7,270 bases of DNA from Bifidobacteriaceae bacterium (GTDB lineage: Bacteria > Actinomycetota > Actinomycetes > Actinomycetales > WQXJ01). The position numbers were made by a program, and so were the translations under genes. Numbering within the stretch: position 1 is the first letter of the stretch; every line of letters starts with the position of its first letter. The notes beneath the pieces are model-generated. The model saw only the letters and a program-made list of their open reading frames with translations, did no database searches and was not told where the DNA came from. The DNA lies in assembly GCA_031265345.1 (NCBI GenBank), contig JAISCU010000301.1, positions 1 through 7,270 of the forward strand, written 5' to 3'. This document shows positions 1 to 7,255 of the stretch, piece after piece.

Positions 1-105
1 CGCCTGGGAGAGCGTTTCGCCATCGTCGATGCGATCGGCCAGTTCCTTCGCCTCGGTACCGGTCAAGAAAGAGCCGAGGTCGCGTGGGCCAGCCTGGTCA
101 GCCAT
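1..105 (-). CDS. drmC: DISARM DrmC N-terminus, partial (phospholipase D-like protein)
   Basis: Only the first 35 codons are present; the gene runs off the window's left edge. It begins at ATG 105-103, inside the end of drmB: the drmB stop is at 100-98, giving an 8-nt overlap. A weak GGGAAG Shine-Dalgarno-like stretch lies 5 nt upstream. The visible peptide reads MADQAGPRDLGSFLTGTEAK and continues ELADRIDDGETLSQA. A 'D-L-G-x-F-L-T-x-T-E-A-x-x-L-A' opening followed by a short helix is what I recall for DrmC, the phospholipase D-fold member of DISARM. The HKD catalytic motifs would lie outside the window, so they cannot be checked. The position directly after drmB supports the call. This rests on a short peptide plus gene order; any small gene following drmB could look similar. 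Confidence 0.6.
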   Translation of the reverse strand, partial: MADQAGPRDLGSFLTGTEAKELADRIDDGETLSQA

Positions 106-2139
106 CGTGCTTCCCGAAATACGACAGTTCGGCGTATGGGCCGGGCAAGGTGACGACGAAGCGCCGGTCGAGGAAGCGGTTGGCGCCCTCGCAGGACGTT
201 TCAGAGGCCATCACACAGCAGTGGCAGGCCGCGCCATGCAGGAAGTCCTCCCGGTCCTTTGGTACCCGCCGGGCGCACACGGGATCAGACGAGCAGCGGG
301 TCAAGACACGCAACGAATAGTTGACAATCCCAGCCAGGCGTTCTGGCTCGGACAGCGAGACCAACCCACCGAGTGTCCCGTCCGAGTCCGAGGCGGTTGT
401 GCAGATCAAGACCCCAGCAGCGTCCGGGCGGTCTTCGCTTCGCGGCCAGGCGTAGATGCGTTCGGAGAGGCTGGCTGCACCATAGCCTGAGGACATGGCC
501 ATCTGGCGGATCAAGGCATGGGCGAACGTGTGAACTAACCAGTAGCGAGGCGGGCGGAGCCGCTTGTCGGGCTTGACGTCTTGGGCGGTCTCAGAGAAGC
601 GGCGCTCGAAGTTCCGCCAGTGGGCCTGACGGTGGGCCTTCCACAGATCGGAGGCGAGGACCCTCGCTTCCCACGAGGCCACGGCGCCGAGGTCCAATGC
701 AGGAAGATGCCTTCGCCTCGATCCTCAGTGGCTGGCACCCAGCCGGGCTTGCCGGAGCGTGTGAGCCGCACGAGGCGCGAGCCCATGTCGTTGACCCGGT
801 CCAGGTCGTCGATTCGGGTGAAGCCGAGGACGGCATTGACCTTGCGCAGGCGGTCCACCGCAAGTATGCGGGAGATGCCCGAAGGCATCCCCCTGCCCAG
901 GTCGCGCGGCGACAGCGTGAGTCCGCTGCGCTCGTCGGCGTGACGTTCCGACGCGGGTTCTCGCTGGAGATAGCGCCACTCAGGCACCAGCAGGTCCACC
1001 GGTTCCCAGGTGACCTTGCGAGCTTCCCTCTCGGCCTCGGACTCGGGTCCGGCTCTTGCCTGCTCGACGACAACGCTGAGTTGTGCGTCGGGCAGGTCGG
1101 CCAACTCCTTGTCGCCAGCTGTTTCCAGCAGGGCGCGGATGACCATGATGCTCTCGCCAAACTGGCCCAGCTTGTCCCCGAGGATGGAATGGAGACGGGT
1201 GGCGTCGTCTTTGACTTTGTCGGCCGAGTCGAGGCGGGGCATGTCGATGATGGACTGGAGGGCGGGGAACCACAGGTTCGATGCTCCGACCAGCATTAGG
1301 CGGGGTTCCAGGTCACAACCCTTTGAGTCGAAGCCATCCACATGCGGGAGCCGACCTCGGCACCTGAGGAGCTTCTTGCGGCCATCGGCCCCTTGGGCCT
1401 CCGACATGGGGCGCGTATTCCCGCAGGAGTCACAGACGATGAGAGCGCTCGCGCCTTTTCCGGCGGTGCGTTCGACCATCTTCAGCACCGGGACCGTGGC
1501 CGCTGGGCAGGGACCTGCCTTGTGGCCCCACCACGAGTAGGGGAACTCGTCGAGATGACCGTTGGGGCAGGCAATGAGGTAGCGGGCGGGGACGGTCGGC
1601 TGGCGGCGCTTCTTCTTGGTGCCAGACTTGCCGCGCCGCCCATAGCAGTTGGTGTGCTCAAAGATTGCCTCGTCGGGTCGGTAGGGGTGGGTGTTCTTGT
1701 ATCCCTGGATGAACACGCTGATCGGTGCCAGCCGGTCGCAACCGGTGCAGCGCATCCACTGGGGAAACACGCGCGCCGGGACGCCGAGGTCGGACCCCTC
1801 TCGAGAGAACGTGTTTGGCTTGGGTTGCCACGGGAACGGGCGCAGTTCAGTCACCTGGCTACCGACCATCAGCCGGACGGCCTCCAACAGGCGCGGCGCA
1901 TGGACAGTAGGCGCATGGCCGTCACGCCGGTCCCAAATGCGCTCCCACTCGTCGAGCCCGGTGGGCATGACGGTGAAGTGGGGCAGGTCGATGATCGCGC
2001 CCGGCCCATAGGTGTAGAGCAACGACGAAGGGCGGGCGGAGCCGACCTTGGCGAGGTTTCTCTTGGCGTTCTCGGCCTCGAGCTTTTCGCCGTCGCCCAG
2101 TGGATCGACACTGGAACTGGGATCATGCAGGATCGCCAT
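98..2139 (-). pseudogene. drmB: DISARM DrmB (DUF1998 protein), frameshifted
   Basis: DrmB is the partner of the DrmA helicase in DISARM and carries a C-terminal DUF1998 region. The N-terminal frame opens with the family-like 'RPSSLLYTYGPGAIIDLPHF' (about residues 37-56). Many zinc-ligand-like cysteines follow: C131/C134, C165, C191, C210, C236/C239, C260 and C275, counted from ATG 2139. The C-terminal half lies in another frame (697 to 98). It carries 'LVHTFAHALIRQMA', 'GVLICTTASDSDGTLGGLV' and the cysteine cluster 'HGAACHCCVMASETSC', all typical of DUF1998 C-termini. The frames meet at 697-700, after 'RGEGIFLH' and before 'LDLGAVASWEAR'. One missing base (or two extra) would explain it; if the original frame continues, the chain ends near 535 in unrelated sequence. 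ATG 2139 is preferred over the GTG one codon upstream because it overlaps the drmA stop as TGATG. The split could be a sequencing error rather than a true mutation. Confidence 0.85.
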
Positions 2140-3488
2140 CACTCACCACCGCCCACGCTTGGCTGGAGTTCCCAGACGGGCGCGTCCAACGGTTCGGCGT
2201 AGAAGAGCCGCTCCGGGTCGGGTGAAACCAACAGGTTGATCTCCGGCTGAACCTCGTGCATGGAGTTGGCTACCACGAAGGGGGCACCACCCGCCGCGCC
2301 CTCGCGCGACCGGATCGATTCGGCCGCACGGATCAGAGCGCCATATCTGGTCGCGTCAGCGAACCGTTCGTAAGCGAGAGTCAGTTGCCTGCCCACGAGT
2401 TCCCGATCACGGGCCTCCCAGACGCCCAGCCGGTTGATGAGCCGTAGTCGGGCGTACTCGGCAGACGCCTCGTCCGATGCCTTCCTGGTCCGGGCAACGA
2501 CGGCGTCGATCAGGTTCTCCAGGAATGGACGTTCGGTCTCGACTCGGAAGGCGTCCTTTTCGGGCGACAAGCCAACTGCCTGCACCGCCTGGATGACCCG
2601 CGCAGCACTGACCAGCACGCTTTCCAAGCCGCGCTCCAAGGCTGTGACCGAAAACGGCGTGACCGAAAGAGGCTCGACGCGGGAGTAGAACGTCTCGTGG
2701 AAATGCCGGAACTGCTCGTAGTGCGCCAAGTCGCGGGGCCGTGCCCAGTTCCCTTGGGTCTGGAACATCCAGGCGTTGGTCGGAATCCGTCGCGGTGTTT
2801 CGCGATCATTGCACAACGCCGCCTCCACGAGTAGACGATCCAACTCGGCGTCGTCGTACGAGTCCACGCGCAGGCGCACGTTACCGTGAAGTATGAACTC
2901 GGCCGTGACACCGGGTTTCAGATCGGCGACCGCCACGCGTGTGTCTGCGTGTCGAGGCGTCCGGCGGTATCTGCTGATCTCTCGGCCTGACGCGGCGAAT
3001 TCTCCGGTCTTCTCCGGGTTGTACACGCCCCAGGAAGCCCGTACCGTGAACGCCTCTAATCCGCGCGGTATCTGGAACCGCAAGCCCATGGACGCCGGGA
3101 TCATCAGTCCCCGGCGCACAGGTTCGTCATCCCGGTCGCCACCTCCGCCCTCATCGCCATCAAGAGCCGTGTCGTCCACATCGCTCAAAGGGACGCCGCT
3201 AGACTCCAGCGCTGCTACGTCATCACCGAGCTCGACCGTGGAGTCATCGTCAGCCTCCTCCGTCGCGGGCACCGCCTCGGAAGGCCGTAGTTTGGACGGC
3301 GCGATACGACCGAGCAAGTACCGGGCATCTGGCAGCACGTCGAGGAGTTCCTGGTCGCCATCGTCCGGCCCGAGAAGCTCGCGGGTCAGAATGTCAAGGA
3401 GGTTCTCCCGTACAGACCACGACGTCCCGTCGGGCTCTTGGAGCAACTCGTAGTTGTCTGGCTCGGGAACGACATGAGGCTCAGTCAT
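2139..3488 (-). CDS. drmA: DISARM DrmA lacking its helicase core (internal in-frame deletion)
   Basis: DrmA is the DISARM SF2-type helicase, normally well over 1000 residues; this frame encodes 449. The N-terminal domain is recognisable from 'VRENLLDILTRELLGP' (27-41), 'ARYLLGRIAP' (55-64) and 'PASMGLRFQIP' (131-141), up to 'TNAWMFQ' (237-243). The next residues, 'NWARPRDLAHYEQFRHFHET' (247-266) and 'VEPLSVTPFS', are the segment that in full-length DrmA follows the last helicase motif. The tail 'ANSMHEVQPEINLLV' is also the normal DrmA C-terminus. No Walker A (GxxxxGKT/S), DEAD/DEAH box or motif VI arginine pair is present, so ATP-driven translocation is not expected. A very acidic stretch lies at about 78-122. 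The start is ATG 3488, with AGGAGG 6 nt upstream, overlapping the end of the nuclease gene by 8 nt. The reading frame stays open across the junction. Family assignment is firm; whether the protein is stable or used is unknown. Confidence 0.82.
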   Translation of the reverse strand: MTEPHVVPEPDNYELLQEPDGTSWSVRENLLDILTRELLGPDDGDQELLDVLPDARYLLGRIAPSKLRPSEAVPATEEADDDSTVELGDDVAALESSGVPLSDVDDTALDGDEGGGGDRDDEPVRRGLMIPASMGLRFQIPRGLEAFTVRASWGVYNPEKTGEFAASGREISRYRRTPRHADTRVAVADLKPGVTAEFILHGNVRLRVDSYDDAELDRLLVEAALCNDRETPRRIPTNAWMFQTQGNWARPRDLAHYEQFRHFHETFYSRVEPLSVTPFSVTALERGLESVLVSAARVIQAVQAVGLSPEKDAFRVETERPFLENLIDAVVARTRKASDEASAEYARLRLINRLGVWEARDRELVGRQLTLAYERFADATRYGALIRAAESIRSREGAAGGAPFVVANSMHEVQPEINLLVSPDPERLFYAEPLDAPVWELQPSVGGGE

Positions 3489-3852
3489 CAGGTGCCTCCT
3501 CTTCGCGCTCGTGCCGTGCTTGCAGGGCCTCTTGCTCTTCGGCGATGACCGCCTGGAGTTCGGCTGCGCTCGGCAAGGCAGCGCGGGCATCGGCTGGTAG
3601 CCCCTCGTAGTCAGCGACCCCGATGGGTGCGTTGGTGGTGGCCAAAGCGAACCGGACGGTGGCCTCGTTCTTGGACGTGCACAGCAGGATGCCAACGGTC
3701 GGCGCATGACGCTCAGGGTCGCGGAGTTGGCTGTCAACGATGGCGACATAGGTGCCAAGCTGGCCCGTGAAGGCCGGATGGAACTTGCCGGTCTTGAGTT
3801 CGACCACGACGTATCGTCCTTGGGGAATGTGGAAGAGGAGCAGATCCAGATT
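3481..3852 (-). pseudogene. YhcG/DUF1016-type PDDEXK nuclease, 3' fragment cut by the RIT element
   Basis: About 122 residues match the C-terminal nuclease domain of the YhcG/DUF1016 family. 'LDLLLFH' carries the first acidic residue (codon 3846-3844). 'VVVELKTGKF' supplies the E-x-K pair (E at 3801-3799, K at 3795-3793), followed by 'FTGQLGTYV'. 'TVGILLCTSKNEATVRFAL' and 'APIGVADY' are also typical. So the catalytic PDDEXK residues are retained, while the N-terminal DUF1016 domain is absent. Similarity stops at 'NNLDLL', where family members normally show a D-F-Y/I-like stretch. At that point (3850-3852) the repeats of the adjoining recombinase element begin. The frame stays open into the element as far as 4131, but that extension looks like nothing in the family and is antisense to element sequence. 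The stop at 3483-3481 lies inside the drmA start region, so this gene was the upstream member of the drm operon. The missing 5' half may lie beyond the element's right end, outside the window. Confidence 0.8.
3495..3500 (-). promoter_or_regulatory. Ribosome binding site of drmA
   Basis: A perfect AGGAGG on the minus strand lies 6 nt before ATG 3488, inside the last codons of the nuclease gene. It decides the drmA start against in-frame start codons further upstream (up to 3758), whose translation is low-complexity and lies within the nuclease coding sequence. It also shows that drmA was meant to be translated on the same message as the nuclease. Confidence 0.8.
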
Positions 3853-3861
3853 ATTCCGAGG

Positions 3862-3885
3862 TCGGAATAATGGTGATTGTTCCGA
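3862..3885 (+). other. Candidate tyrosine-recombinase crossover (core) site
   Basis: TCGGAATAA and TTGTTCCGA face each other as an imperfect inverted repeat (8 of 9 bases complementary) around the 6-bp spacer TGGTGA at 3871-3876. Two short inverted recombinase-binding arms around a 6-8 bp spacer is the usual architecture of a tyrosine recombinase core site. It sits at the very end of the element. The overlapping pair 3851-3870 has perfect 9-bp arms but only a 2-bp spacer, which is less suitable. The choice of this pair is inference. Confidence 0.35.
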
Positions 3886-4037
3886 TTCGTGGGTTATTCC
3901 GATTCGCGCGTGGGGTGTTCCTGTGACGTGGCGTCCTGGTTTCGTTTGTCGGGATAATCCGGGGGTGGCCGGCCTGGCTTGGCGTCCGGTGTGATGGTCC
4001 CGGAACGCCCGTTTTGGGTGTTCTTGGACCACCAGTT

Positions 4038-4044
4038 GGAAGGA
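4038..4044 (+). promoter_or_regulatory. Ribosome binding site of the first recombinase
   Basis: GGAAGGA lies 7 nt before ATG 4052. It supports that start, and with it a full N-terminal SAM-like domain, over later in-frame starts. Confidence 0.7.
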
Positions 4045-4051
4045 CGAAGAC

Positions 4052-5284
4052 ATGGAGGCAAGGTTATCGGCGTTGGCCGACGGGGTGCTCGCGGCGGCCA
4101 GGGATGTCGGGTTGGCCGCGGGGACGGTCACCTACTACGGGCGTTGCTGCGCCGCGGTGTCCCGGTTCTGCGTTGAACAGGGGATAGAGCAGTATTCGCG
4201 GTCCGCGAAGGACGCGTTCGCGCGTGAACAAGACGGGCGCCTCGCGGCGGGACGGTTCGGCCCGGTGTGGCGCTCCGCGTTGGAGAAGGCCGCGAGCATG
4301 ATGCTCGAGTTCCAGGAAGACGGGAAGATCGAGTGGCGGCGCCGGCGCCCGCGTCCGGCGCCGTTGCCGCCATGTTTCGAAGACGCGTTGCGGCGGTTCG
4401 AGGCGGCGGAGCGGCAGGCGCTGTCCCCGGGGTCGGTCGAACTGCTCGCGCAGGGCGCCAGGCGGTTGATGGCCCGTCTGGCCGACAGGGGCCACGCCGA
4501 CTTCGGCCGGGTCGGCCTGGACGACGTGCGGGCGTTCTTGGCGTCCGCGGCCCCAAGGCATCAGTCGGGCATGGGAAACGTCGTCTGGACGGTCAAGCGG
4601 CTGTTCGCCTTCCTCAACGGCGAGGGCCTTTCGGGGCTGCGCGTGGACGCGATGCTGGCCCGTCCCGCGCCGCGCCGGGTCCGCGTCCTTCCGCCGTTCA
4701 CGTTGGACGAGGTGGACCGGCTGCTGGCCGCGATCGACACGGGCACGGGCGTCGGCAAGAGGGACTACGCGATGGTTCGGCTCGCCGTCTCGACAGGGCT
4801 GCGCCTGGGAGACATCACGGGCCTGCGGCTGGCAGACGTCGACTGGCGGCGCGACGAGATCCGGGTGGTGCAACACAAGACGGCGACACCGGTGGCGTTG
4901 CCGTTGACCGCGGACGCCGGCAACGCGATCGCCGACTATGTCTTGAGCGGCCGCCCCGCCTCCCGCGCGCCGGAAGTGTTCCTGCGCGCTTACGCGCCGT
5001 TCACCAGGCTGACCGGCACGACCGGCGCGCTGATCATGAGCCGCTACCTCGGCAAGGCCGGGATCGACCACCAGGCCGGCGACGGGAAGACGTTCCACGC
5101 GCTGCGGCGCACCATGGGCACCCGGCTGGTCGAGACCGGCGCGGGCCTGCCTATGGCCGCCCAGATCCTCGGCCACGCCCGGATCGACTCGTCCAAACGC
5201 TACATCGGGTTGGACGTCGAGGCTCTGCGGGAATGCTGCCTTCCGCTGGCCGGCCTGGAATGCCGGACGGAGGCGCTGCGATGA
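4052..5284 (+). CDS. ritA: RIT element tyrosine recombinase, first of trio (RitA type)
   Basis: This 410-residue tyrosine site-specific recombinase would cut and rejoin DNA at the element ends through a 3'-phosphotyrosine link. The N-terminal half (about 1-205) holds the SAM-like/core-binding DNA-binding regions, with a first helical segment at 10-45 and a second at 120-195. The catalytic domain (about 215-390) has the full set of residues: R251 in 'STGLRLGDI', K276 in 'VVQHKTATP', H349 and R352 in 'FHALRR', H375 in 'LGHARID', and nucleophile Y384 in 'KRYIGL'. It is longer than XerC/D (about 300 residues) because of an extra N-terminal segment. Its stop overlaps the next gene's start as ATGA. 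With all catalytic residues present, it looks functional. The name follows its position in the trio. Confidence 0.9.
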   Translation: MEARLSALADGVLAAARDVGLAAGTVTYYGRCCAAVSRFCVEQGIEQYSRSAKDAFAREQDGRLAAGRFGPVWRSALEKAASMMLEFQEDGKIEWRRRRPRPAPLPPCFEDALRRFEAAERQALSPGSVELLAQGARRLMARLADRGHADFGRVGLDDVRAFLASAAPRHQSGMGNVVWTVKRLFAFLNGEGLSGLRVDAMLARPAPRRVRVLPPFTLDEVDRLLAAIDTGTGVGKRDYAMVRLAVSTGLRLGDITGLRLADVDWRRDEIRVVQHKTATPVALPLTADAGNAIADYVLSGRPASRAPEVFLRAYAPFTRLTGTTGALIMSRYLGKAGIDHQAGDGKTFHALRRTMGTRLVETGAGLPMAAQILGHARIDSSKRYIGLDVEALRECCLPLAGLECRTEALR

Positions 5285-6216
5285 CCAGCTACAACAGCGC
5301 GTTCGCCGCGCAAATCACAGCCATGCTGGAGCTGCGCGACTCGCTCGGCCTGTATCGCCGCCAACTCGCGTTCGTCATGCAAAGCTTCGACCGGTTCTGC
5401 GTCGCCGAACACCCCGAGGAGGGCACCCTGACCAGGGAACTCGCAACCGAATGGTGCGAGCAGGGGAAATCAGCCGACGGATCGCGTTACAAGATGCACG
5501 CCATCCGGCTGTTCGGCAACTACCTCCAGTCCGTCGGCGTGGACGCGTTCGTCATGCCGTTCGGGTGGATCGGCAAACCCGTCAGGCGCCCTCCCCACAT
5601 GTTCACCGACGACGAGTTGGCGCGGTTCTTCGGCGCCTGCGACCGGATCAGCCCGTCCCCGCTGAGCCCGTTCCGCGAGCACACCATCCCGGTGGTGTTC
5701 CGCCTCATGCTCGGGTGCGGCCTGCGGCCCCAAGAAGCCCGGCGGCTGCGCCGCGCCGACGTCGACCTCGACCGGATGGTCCTGACCGTCGTCCAAGGCA
5801 AGCGCCGCAAAGACCGCCTCGTCCCGGTCGGCGAGGACCTGGCCGGCCTGCTCGGCAGGTTCGACCGCCTGGCCGAACTGCGCCGCCCCGGACGGGAATG
5901 GTTCTTCGAGGCCGCGACCGGCGAGCCGCACCGGTACGCTTGGCTGACCGCGCAATACCACCGGGCACAGGCCCTCGCCGGCGGAGTCGCCCCGGGATCG
6001 ACGCCTTACACGCTGAGGCACAACTACGCCACCCGGACCCTGACGCGCTGGGTCGAGGAGGGCCGCGACCTGGGGGCGTGGCTGCCGTACCTGTCGGCCT
6101 TCATGGGCCACGCCACCTACACCGCCACCGCCTACTACGTGCACCTGCTGCCCCAGCGGATCGCCGCGACGGGCCTGACCGGCGCGGCGGGGATCATCCC
6201 GGAGCCGCCGCTATGA
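5281..6216 (+). CDS. ritB: RIT element tyrosine recombinase, second of trio (RitB type)
   Basis: A 311-residue tyrosine recombinase starting at ATG 5281, which overlaps the previous stop by 4 nt; GGAGG at 5269-5273 lies 7 nt upstream. The core-binding domain covers about 1-100 and the catalytic domain 107-290. Catalytic residues seen are R149 in 'LGCGLRPQEARRL', K174 in 'VVQGKRRKDRLVPV', R246 in 'TPYTLRHNYATR', H277 in 'FMGHATY' and nucleophile Y286 in 'AYYVHLLP'. The first histidine of the usual H-x-x-R box is replaced by tyrosine (Y243), a substitution at a position that varies in the superfamily. The very tight spacing argues for translational coupling, giving matched amounts of the three enzymes. 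It overlaps the third gene by another ATGA. Confidence 0.9.
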   Translation: MTSYNSAFAAQITAMLELRDSLGLYRRQLAFVMQSFDRFCVAEHPEEGTLTRELATEWCEQGKSADGSRYKMHAIRLFGNYLQSVGVDAFVMPFGWIGKPVRRPPHMFTDDELARFFGACDRISPSPLSPFREHTIPVVFRLMLGCGLRPQEARRLRRADVDLDRMVLTVVQGKRRKDRLVPVGEDLAGLLGRFDRLAELRRPGREWFFEAATGEPHRYAWLTAQYHRAQALAGGVAPGSTPYTLRHNYATRTLTRWVEEGRDLGAWLPYLSAFMGHATYTATAYYVHLLPQRIAATGLTGAAGIIPEPPL

Positions 6217-7247
6217 CCGCGAAACCGAAAGACTCCTTCCTCAAACTCCTGCGCGAATGGTTCACCGTGTTCCTCCCCCGGCAGCGCGCCGCCAGCCCCA
6301 ACACCATCGAATCGGCCCGCCGGACCTGGAACATGCTGCTGCGGCACATCGCCGAAACCCGCCAGGTGAACGCCGAGGCGATCACCTTCGCGATGCTCGA
6401 CCGCGCCGCGGTCGCCGGGTTCCTCGACCACATGAAGACCAAGAAGCGTTGGACGGCCGCTACCTACAACCAGCGCCTGGCCTGCGTCCGGTCGTTCTTC
6501 AAGTACGTCGCGGCGGCCGAGCCGATCCTCGCCTGCCATCTGGCGGACCTCGCGGGCATCCCCCCGATGAGGGGGCCCGCGGCGAAACCCGTGGCGCACA
6601 TGACCCAGACGGCGGTCACCGCGCTGCTGGCCCAACCCGACCCCGCCACCCGTGCCGGCCTGCGCGACCAGTTCTTCATGATCCTGATGTACGACACCGC
6701 CGCCCGCGACGCCGAAATGCTCGCCATGGACGTCGGCGACCTCGATCCCAAACGCCTCACCGTCGACTTGTTCGGCAAAGGCCGCAAACCCCGGCGAATC
6801 CCCATCACCAGGGAAACCGCCGGCCACTACCGGCGATACGCAGCCGTTTTCCACCCCGACCCGCCACCTGCGGACCCGATGTTCAACACCATCCACAGGC
6901 ACGCCCGCACCCGGATGTCCGACGACAACGCCGCCCGGATCATCCGCGCCCACGCCCGCGCCGCCCACCAGGACTGCCCCGACGTGCCGGTGAACGCCCA
7001 TCCCCACATGGTCCGGCATTCGCGCGCCATGCATCTCTACCAAGCGGGCATGCCCCTCGCCCTCCTCACAGAATGGCTCGGCCACGCGGACCCGGAGACA
7101 ACCCTCGTGTACGCGCGCGCCGACACCGAGATGAAACGCCAAGCCATCGAAAAGGCGACCTCCAACGGGGCTCCCGCTCCTGAACCGGCCCGGGGCGTCT
7201 GGCACGACGACCAAGACATCCTCAACCGGTTGCTCGGACTGAAATGA
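6213..7247 (+). CDS. ritC: RIT element tyrosine recombinase, third of trio (RitC type)
   Basis: A 344-residue tyrosine recombinase from ATG 6213, overlapping the second gene's stop by 4 nt, with GGAG at 6201-6204, 8 nt upstream. The N-terminal SAM-like domain covers about 8-105 ('SPNTIESARRTWNMLLRHI', then 'TYNQRLACVRSFFKYV'). The catalytic domain covers about 130-310. Catalytic residues are R165 in 'YDTAARDAEMLAM', K189 in 'DLFGKGRKPRRIPI', H265 and R268 in 'HPHMVRHSRAMHL', H291 in 'WLGHADPETT' and nucleophile Y300 in 'LVYARAD'. All six are present, so it looks active. It is the most XerC/D-like of the three in its catalytic boxes. A tail of about 40 residues after the nucleophile ends at TGA 7245-7247. 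Only 23 bp follow before the window edge, including the terminal motif TTATCCCGA. Confidence 0.92.
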   Translation: MTAKPKDSFLKLLREWFTVFLPRQRAASPNTIESARRTWNMLLRHIAETRQVNAEAITFAMLDRAAVAGFLDHMKTKKRWTAATYNQRLACVRSFFKYVAAAEPILACHLADLAGIPPMRGPAAKPVAHMTQTAVTALLAQPDPATRAGLRDQFFMILMYDTAARDAEMLAMDVGDLDPKRLTVDLFGKGRKPRRIPITRETAGHYRRYAAVFHPDPPPADPMFNTIHRHARTRMSDDNAARIIRAHARAAHQDCPDVPVNAHPHMVRHSRAMHLYQAGMPLALLTEWLGHADPETTLVYARADTEMKRQAIEKATSNGAPAPEPARGVWHDDQDILNRLLGLK

Positions 7248-7255
7248 CCGACATG

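Larger units (their letters stand above)
3851..4051 (+). repeat. Left-end region of the RIT element with 9-bp motif array
   Basis: This non-coding stretch is less GC-rich in its first 110 bp than everything around it. It carries TTATTCCGA at 3851-3859 and 3894-3902, the variant TTGTTCCGA at 3877-3885, the complement TCGGAATAA at 3862-3870, and TCGGGATAA at 3949-3957. Copies 3877 and 3894 share a longer unit, TTCCGATTCG, repeated 17 bp apart (3880-3889 and 3897-3906). The copies at 3851 and 3862 are inverted around 2 bp. Those at 3862 and 3877 are inverted around 6 bp. Such an array fits recombinase arm and core binding sites. The remaining stretch, 3960-4037, shows no further structure that I can support and no convincing promoter. 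Confidence 0.65.

Noticed and set aside
697..1299. 200-residue plus-strand open frame opposite drmB
   Set aside because: Antisense shadow with no domain and no ribosome binding site of note.
1342..2202. 286-residue plus-strand open frame opposite drmB
   Set aside because: Antisense shadow of drmB; no recognisable motif, whereas the minus strand carries clear DrmB features.
3489..3758. Earlier start for drmA giving a 539-residue protein
   Set aside because: The added 90 residues are Ser/Pro/Arg-rich and overlap conserved nuclease codons; ATG 3488 has a perfect AGGAGG.
3946..3975. Possible sigma-70-like promoter before the recombinases
   Set aside because: TTGTCG at 3946 has no matching -10 at 16-18 bp; not supportable.
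4064..5176. 370-residue minus-strand open frame opposite the first recombinase
   Set aside because: Composition-driven; rich in Arg, Pro, Gln and His with no motifs.
4267..5280. Long plus-strand frame in a second phase across the first recombinase, joining the second recombinase's frame
   Set aside because: Arginine/proline/glycine-rich out-of-frame reading of high-GC coding sequence; the real second gene starts at ATG 5281 with its own ribosome binding site.
5451..6212. Upstream extension of the third recombinase frame through the second recombinase
   Set aside because: Low-complexity Arg/Pro/Ala translation with no domain; ATG 6213 with the ATGA overlap matches the trio pattern.
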